A DNA stretch of 9,835 bases, from assembly GCA_013374505.1 (NCBI GenBank), contig QENJ01000227.1, positions 1 through 9,835 on the forward strand, given 5' to 3'. The position numbers and the translations under genes were made by a program. The notes beneath the pieces are model-generated. The model did no database searches. It worked only from the letters and a program-made list of their open reading frames with translations, and had not been told where the DNA came from. This stretch comes from Candidatus Methanophagaceae archaeon (GTDB lineage: Archaea; Halobacteriota; Syntropharchaeia; Alkanophagales; Methanospirareceae). Positions 5,497 to 9,835 of the stretch are shown here, one piece after another (positions within the stretch are counted from its first letter, which is position 1; each line of letters begins with the position of its first letter).

Positions 5497-6687
5497 TCTT
5501 TGGATTCCGCCAGAATCCGCTATTAATGTTTTTTCTTCTTTTGGTTCTTCTTTTATTTCTTCTTCTATCTTTGCTGCTGCTCGTTCTACACCGACCCTTT
5601 TATTTCCCACTGTATATACCAACACACCAAATATTATTGCAAGAACAACAGCTATTATTGCACCAAGTGTGGTATATACCATGACAAGAGCGTTTCGCCT
5701 CGAACTCCATTCGCCATATAGTTTATTCGCCTTATTATTCGCAGTGCGTTCAACATTCGATAGCTTTGCACTTTGCATAGATAATGAACTTGAAAGTGAC
5801 GGTACAATCCAGCCCAGTGATTTTACTTTGTTATTCAAATCACCAACGGCATCTGCCAGTGTGGATATATCCTTGGAAAACAGTGATTCACTAATCTTTC
5901 TATCAGAAGTTAACTCAGAAGCTGTGTTTAGCGAGCGTTCAGCACCGTAAAGTGTACTGCTTACATCAGAGAGGGTGCCCCCAAAAACGTCTGTTCCCGT
6001 TTTTAGCGTCTCAAGTGCGGACAAAGAGTCCTGGATAGTGGATTGTAACTCTGGAGTCAGTTCTTTACCTTTCTTTAGCTCCTCCAGCCCCGGTATAACA
6101 ACCGGGAGTTTATTAGTTACTCTTAGCGCACCAGCAGACCAGTCATTTAAATCATCCTTTAATAGATTTAATTCGCTTTCAAGCGTGGATATTCCGGGAT
6201 ATGTAGTTTTTACTATATCTATTGCACTTTCGCCAAAAAAATATGGGCTTTTTAGCTCGTTTAAAATATCTATCACAGAACTCGTAGTAGCTGCAACCGG
6301 GGCTATTGCAGCATAAATCTCTTGTGATGAAGCGCGAATATCCTTCAATTTTTCTATATCATGCGGTCGCAACTGTGTGACCGCCTTTTTCCAGGCTGTT
6401 TGCGTTAGCACCGATTTTGCAATATCAGGGTCGGTAACCCGGAAGCCATCGGGTGTGAAAATCTCAATACCGCTTGCGTGTGGAAAAACATTGTTGTATC
6501 TTATGACCTGATAGGTGGTGCCGGCATAGTCAACTGTATCAATCCGCTCAACATAGGTATCGAGCATTATTTTATGTTGATTTGCGCTCTCAGAAGCGGA
6601 TTGTGCTGATGCCAGTGCAGGCATCAGTAGCAAAATCAGTGCCAAAACAATGGCTATTTTTTGTCCTAACATTTTTTGTTGCATCAT
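4954..6687 (-). CDS. Secreted/membrane protein with three tandem 64-residue membrane-hairpin repeats
   Basis: No family recognised. Layout of the 577 residues: signal peptide 1-28 (hydrophobic core IAIVLALILLLMPALASA, likely cut after A28); an outer domain of about 300 residues that is mostly long polar helices, probably coiled coil (165-325); a transmembrane helix at 335-360; a charged linker 361-397 with a KIEEEIKEEPKEEK stretch; then three repeats at 398-461, 462-525 and 526-577. Each repeat has two hydrophobic helices around a short acidic loop (pattern NxxGEFxxDExFxxRI) and normally ends IGxYxTxKG. The third breaks off at IGGI because of an apparent frameshift (see repeat entry). It starts six bases after the phosphoesterase gene, without a strong ribosome site, so it is probably coupled to it. 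A surface anchor, sensor or polysaccharide-related role is possible but unproven. Confidence 0.85.
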   Translation of the reverse strand: MMQQKMLGQKIAIVLALILLLMPALASAQSASESANQHKIMLDTYVERIDTVDYAGTTYQVIRYNNVFPHASGIEIFTPDGFRVTDPDIAKSVLTQTAWKKAVTQLRPHDIEKLKDIRASSQEIYAAIAPVAATTSSVIDILNELKSPYFFGESAIDIVKTTYPGISTLESELNLLKDDLNDWSAGALRVTNKLPVVIPGLEELKKGKELTPELQSTIQDSLSALETLKTGTDVFGGTLSDVSSTLYGAERSLNTASELTSDRKISESLFSKDISTLADAVGDLNNKVKSLGWIVPSLSSSLSMQSAKLSNVERTANNKANKLYGEWSSRRNALVMVYTTLGAIIAVVLAIIFGVLVYTVGNKRVGVERAAAKIEEEIKEEPKEEKTLIADSGGIQRRITGVLITIAGLFLLLYSFLTAYNLLNCDFAIDETFIVRIIFFVCMIGIGSYMTEKGASIAEDSRIIGIILAPIGLFMLCFSFIIANTFVNGEFMFDELFFIRIVFFFCMIVIGIYLTGKGVMLIAYPKITGLVLTAIGAFMLIFSFMSANAFVSGEFMADETFIIRIIYFVCMVGIGGI

Positions 6688-6693
6688 TACTCT

Positions 6694-9189
6694 TTATGCC
6701 GTCCACAGCAGAATTGCCGGTATCATATCCCCATATCTTTTTCCATTTGCATCTGTGAACTCCGTGCAGTTTATCCTGCCGTTTGCGGTTGGTAATGCCG
6801 CGATATGGTGAATTTGCGGGTAAGAGCCGGTTAATATGACGTAGTGGTATTCATGGTTTTCCAATAGCGTGACATAAGAAGCGTCAGTTACGTTATGGAT
6901 TGTTATATTATGCCAGTCGCTTTCGTAGCCGTTCCAGGTGCCGTTGGCTATCGGAATGCCGTTTTCGTATAATTTAATAGATTCGGTGTATCCGCTTGTT
7001 CCGGGGCAGGGGTAAGTGTAAAGTTTATTCACAGTTATTGTTTGGTTTGGTTTTATAGTGCCGTTGTGTGTGCCGGAGATGCTTGGGTATGGATTTGCTG
7101 GTGCTTCGGTATCTAAATCGGTTGCTGTGAATTCGCCGCCGCCTGTGCCTGTTACATTGAAGACGATATAGTATTCGGTGTCGTTGTAGAGCATTGTTAA
7201 AACAGTCATGCCGTCTTTCGTTTCGCCTACATTTATTATAGTATCTGCGTTTTCAAGACACACTTCGTTCAGGTTTGTGGCGTTTTTGGATATGTAAACT
7301 GCACCTTTGCCAGTTGAGGGTATGTATAGAATCTTAGAAGGCTCGATTACTGCAGGCCATGAAGGCATATAAATCACGGATTTTCTTGCAGTTAGATTTA
7401 CGTCAGCGGTCAAATTTGAGAGGTCTATGTCTTCAGTGGCATTCTTGAAGTGAATGTAAATTTCTGCAACAGGTTTCTCCTCCAAATCTACTTTTGTTAT
7501 TATTACACATTCTAGGATGTTTTGTGGTGTTTCACTAAAATTTTCTCTTGTCCCCGTTGAAATCGCTTTTAAACCTTCTTTGAGTCCTGCAAGGTAATAT
7601 GCTGGGCTAAGCTCGCCTGATACAGTTATTGGCACATCTCTTAAGATGGCTGTGCCTTGTGGCGTTTGAACTTCTAAATCCAGATTAAATATTCCTCCAC
7701 CAGCGTAATCATGCCATACCCTACTTCTTCCTAACCCCTCTACTGGCTCACTTCCATCTCCAAAGTCCCATTTATAGTAATAAGTAGTACTCTTAGGATA
7801 AGCTTGGAATGTTGCGTTAGGTGACGGATTTCCCGGATAGAATGTAAAGTAGGGACTTATTCCAGCATCAGATACCCCAAACTTTTTGTCATAGTTTATA
7901 TTCTCACCATTTACTTGCACGAGCCTAATTGTATCATTTGAGCTTTCCAGTATAGCCTCAGTCGTCACAACATTATCTATATTTAGTTGATGAATATAAA
8001 GCGGGCGAGGATAACGTGGTTTAGACCATATTTTTTCATGATGAATATGCCCTGCAAAATTAGACAATACATCTCTCGTACTCTTTTCAATAATTCTATC
8101 AAATTTTTGTAAGTCCTCTGAATTAAAAGCACTGGTACCAAGAATACTTTCAACCATTGGATGGTGAGAGAACAAAATAGCCGGTTCTTCATATTTATTT
8201 AAGCGTTCTTCAAGCCAATCAAAAGTATCATCATTTAGTTTGCCACCACCTTTAGCCCCTGCAACTACTCTCCCTGGAAGTCCTATACCTACACTTGCAC
8301 CTTTCCTCCAAACAGTGTCCAAGAAGACAAAATTTAGTTCCTGATAGATAAAACCATAATTTTGGATTTGAGGGTCATTTTTTCCATCCTGCGCCTCTGC
8401 ATTATTGATACCACTAAGCATTCCAAATTGAGCATCGAAGAAACTTTCATTAAAAATATCCTCAAAGTATTCATCTCCAAGGGGGCTATCTGCTTGTCCT
8501 CCTTTTCCAACCCATCTTACCCCATATCCTATGATTTGACCACCTTCTCCTCCTGCTGCATCTCCTTCTCTTTGGGTATAAGGCCAAATCTCATGATTTC
8601 CTATTATAGGGAAATAAGGGATCCCTGCATCATTTAGCCTATCCAAAATCTTTTTTGCTTTCCAAAGCTCTGAGTATTGCTCCTTATCGTTAATATCACC
8701 GAGATGGACCACAAATTTGATGTTATACTCGTCTGTGAGATTTATTATTTTATCAACCGATTTATTCAATCTCTCTGTAAGCCAATAATCTTGAGCTTCT
8801 TCTGGATGGTTTTTGAGACAATTCTTTTCTTGTGCTAACTCCCATCCTTCTGGACCATAATCCGGATATCCCCAGCCAATGTGAGAATCCGTGATTATCG
8901 CAAACGACCACTTCTCTTCGTAATTCTCAAAAGGCTCTACCAACGGATGGTAGTCCTTATCTAGATCTATGGGGCGAGGATTATCCCAAATACCATCGTT
9001 ATTGGCGTCAATGTTGGTGTAATCGGTCCAATAGTTGCCTAAGTAATTTGCGTAGGTTTTGTCTTTGTAGGTATAGCTTATTGGAGCGGTTGAGTTCCAG
9101 ATGTTGGTTGAATTGAAAGAATAAAAGTTATAGTTGTTATTCATGAAGTTGTTGAGGTAAATTTTGTTATTGCTCGAAGAATCCAGCAC
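6694..9189 (-). CDS. Extracellular metallophosphoesterase with beta-helix end, PKD domain and surface C-terminal module
   Basis: This is the part of a larger gene downstream of an in-frame TAG (9208-9210). The GTG at 9189 is only the first possible start; it has no ribosome site or signal peptide and lies inside a repeat, so the natural N-terminus is surely the repeat region upstream. Numbering from that GTG: residues 1-90 are the end of a NosD-type beta-helix with a Ca-binding-like DANNDG (61-66); 94-430 is a calcineurin-like phosphoesterase with DSH (101-103), GDIND (164-168), GNHE (197-200), SHHP (341-344) and GHIHH (380-384), a full two-metal active site; 443-525 is a PKD domain (WDFGDGS, 474-480); 526-831 is beta-rich with many NxS/T sequons and a closing module (NGTIKPNQTITV, TANGRINCTEFTDANGK). 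Such proteins hydrolyse phosphate esters; the substrate here is unknown. Inferred location is outside the cell. Confidence 0.85.
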   Translation of the reverse strand: MLDSSSNNKIYLNNFMNNNYNFYSFNSTNIWNSTAPISYTYKDKTYANYLGNYWTDYTNIDANNDGIWDNPRPIDLDKDYHPLVEPFENYEEKWSFAIITDSHIGWGYPDYGPEGWELAQEKNCLKNHPEEAQDYWLTERLNKSVDKIINLTDEYNIKFVVHLGDINDKEQYSELWKAKKILDRLNDAGIPYFPIIGNHEIWPYTQREGDAAGGEGGQIIGYGVRWVGKGGQADSPLGDEYFEDIFNESFFDAQFGMLSGINNAEAQDGKNDPQIQNYGFIYQELNFVFLDTVWRKGASVGIGLPGRVVAGAKGGGKLNDDTFDWLEERLNKYEEPAILFSHHPMVESILGTSAFNSEDLQKFDRIIEKSTRDVLSNFAGHIHHEKIWSKPRYPRPLYIHQLNIDNVVTTEAILESSNDTIRLVQVNGENINYDKKFGVSDAGISPYFTFYPGNPSPNATFQAYPKSTTYYYKWDFGDGSEPVEGLGRSRVWHDYAGGGIFNLDLEVQTPQGTAILRDVPITVSGELSPAYYLAGLKEGLKAISTGTRENFSETPQNILECVIITKVDLEEKPVAEIYIHFKNATEDIDLSNLTADVNLTARKSVIYMPSWPAVIEPSKILYIPSTGKGAVYISKNATNLNEVCLENADTIINVGETKDGMTVLTMLYNDTEYYIVFNVTGTGGGEFTATDLDTEAPANPYPSISGTHNGTIKPNQTITVNKLYTYPCPGTSGYTESIKLYENGIPIANGTWNGYESDWHNITIHNVTDASYVTLLENHEYHYVILTGSYPQIHHIAALPTANGRINCTEFTDANGKRYGDMIPAILLWTA

Positions 9190-9207
9190 GATGCCGTAGT
9201 AGTTGTT

Positions 9208-9210
9208 CTA
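9208..9210 (-). other. In-frame TAG splitting the beta-helix/phosphoesterase gene
   Basis: At the last codon of a repeat unit, where neighbouring copies read AAC TCG AAC AAC, this copy reads AAC TAG AAC AAC: one C-to-A change on the - strand. The frame is open on both sides for hundreds of codons. None of the other genes in the window ends in TAG (they use TGA or TAA), which fits, without proving, reassignment of TAG to pyrrolysine. A disabling mutation or sequencing error is the alternative. Confidence 0.8.
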
Positions 9211-9834
9211 GTTAGCGGAGTTGCGGGTGAGTGTGTTGTTGCTGCTCGGAAAGCCCAGGTAGATGCCGTAGCGGTTGTTCGAGTTAGCGGAGTTGTTAGT
9301 GAGCGTGTTGTTGCTGCTCGCCAAAGCCAGTACGATGCCGGTGGCTTTGTTCAAGTTAGCGGAGTTGCTGGTGAGCGTGTTGTTGCCGCTCGAAGAAAAC
9401 AGGTAGATGCCGACATTGTTCGAGTTAGCAGAGTTGCTGATGAGCGTGTTGTTGCTTGAAAAAACCAAGTAGATGCCTGTGTGGCCGTTCAAGTTAGCGG
9501 AGTTGTTGATGAGCGTATTTTCGCTCGAAGAAGACAGTTCGATGCCGGTGTGGCCGTTCAAGTAAGCGGAGTTGTGGGTGTGTGTGTTGCCACTCAAAGA
9601 ATCCAGCAAGATGCCGTAGTAGTTGTTCGAGTAAGCGGAGTTGTGGGTGAGTGTGTTGCCACTCGAAGAAGACAGTACGATGCCATGGTAGTTGTTCGAG
9701 TTAGCGTTGTTGTTGATGAGCGTGTTGTTGCTTGAATAATACATCCAGATACCGGTGTGGCTGTTCAGGTTAGCGTTGTTGCAGGTGAGCGTGTTGTCGC
9801 TCGAATAATACAGGTAGATGCCGTAGTAGTTGTT
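9208..9834 (-). CDS. Beta-helix repeat region of the same surface protein (5'-partial, ends at TAG)
   Basis: This frame is open from the right window edge to a TAG at 9208-9210 and is in phase with the phosphoesterase frame, so the two are one gene. It encodes right-handed parallel beta-helix (PbH1, NosD-like) repeats of 23-24 residues with the pattern NNxxGIxLxxSSxNTLTxNSANS, rich in Asn and Ser and holding many possible N-glycosylation sites. An internal ATG at 9744 is not a believable start because the repeat continues upstream of it without interruption. The N-terminus and any signal peptide lie outside the window. Beta-helix proteins of this kind commonly serve as surface or carbohydrate-binding scaffolds; I cannot tell the ligand. 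Confidence 0.85.
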   Translation of the reverse strand, partial: NNYYGIYLYYSSDNTLTCNNANLNSHTGIWMYYSSNNTLINNNANSNNYHGIVLSSSSGNTLTHNSAYSNNYYGILLDSLSGNTHTHNSAYLNGHTGIELSSSSENTLINNSANLNGHTGIYLVFSSNNTLISNSANSNNVGIYLFSSSGNNTLTSNSANLNKATGIVLALASSNNTLTNNSANSNNRYGIYLGFPSSNNTLTRNSAN

Positions 9835-9835
9835 C

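Larger units (their letters stand above)
9139..9834 (-). repeat. Ten tandem 69/72-base units encoding beta-helix coils
   Basis: Reading on the - strand the units are 9834-9766, 9765-9697, 9696-9628, 9627-9559, 9558-9490, 9489-9421, 9420-9352 (69 bases each), 9351-9280 and 9279-9208 (72 bases each), then a diverged unit at 9207-9139. The eight or nine upstream units are very similar at DNA level, including synonymous positions (for example the + strand words GTTGTTCGAGTTAGCGGAG and GAGCGTGTTGTTGC recur), which points to recent duplication or gene conversion and a likely variable copy number. More units probably lie beyond the window. Confidence 0.9.

Noticed and set aside
9481..9735. A + strand ORF of 84 codons with a repeated VVVRVSGVV pattern
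   Set aside because: It is a shadow of the - strand coding repeats; its repetition only mirrors them and it has no start context.
9139..9834. Regular repeats that might be a CRISPR array
   Set aside because: The units are contiguous, 69/72 bases, without unique spacers, and encode an uninterrupted beta-helix repeat protein on the - strand.

Overview
The window looks like a piece of an archaeal chromosome, most plausibly from the methanogen/ANME side of the Halobacteriota (Methanosarcina-like or ANME-1-like). This rests on TATA-type promoter boxes, a TFE-like winged helix, a MNT/HEPN toxin-antitoxin locus, a NosD-type beta-helix surface protein with a PKD domain, and a C-terminal module (ending near TANGRINCTEFTDANGK) that I associate with surface proteins of these archaea. 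The assignment is inference; there is no rRNA or other marker to settle it.

Left part (1-1860, + strand): a protein with a TFIIE-alpha/TFE-like winged helix, probably cut by the window edge; then a PerR-type Fur regulator with its own TATA box and Shine-Dalgarno site; then, in the same frame directly after the regulator's stop, a decayed ATPase fragment that keeps an ABC-like P-loop. A weak AT-rich hairpin separates this part from the convergent uvrB.

Middle part (1870-4880, - strand): a complete uvrB (excision-repair helicase). Immediately upstream is a truncated, catalytically degraded MNT nucleotidyltransferase whose stop codon overlaps the uvrB start (ATGA). Further upstream lies a second MNT/HEPN pair: an intact MntA-like antitoxin and a HepT-like HEPN toxin that has lost its N-terminal half but keeps the RX4HXY motif. 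A previously unlisted 47-residue ORF precedes mntA and overlaps it by ATGA, so the locus reads small ORF - mntA - short hepT, with every junction a 4-base overlap. The whole block looks like a toxin-antitoxin region worn down by deletions.

Right part (4898-9834, - strand): a two-gene surface module. The first gene runs in from beyond the right edge and encodes beta-helix repeats (69/72-base units), a calcineurin-like metallophosphoesterase with a full set of active-site motifs, a PKD domain and a surface-protein C-terminal module. A single in-frame TAG, replacing a conserved TCG serine codon of the repeat, splits it. Six bases downstream is a secreted/membrane protein with a signal peptide, a large helical outer domain, one transmembrane helix and then three tandem 64-residue membrane-hairpin repeats; the third repeat is cut by an apparent one-base frameshift at a run of five G. 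The most interesting items are the internal TAG (pyrrolysine readthrough or disabled gene), the frameshifted triplicated membrane domain, and the small ORF coupled to mntA.
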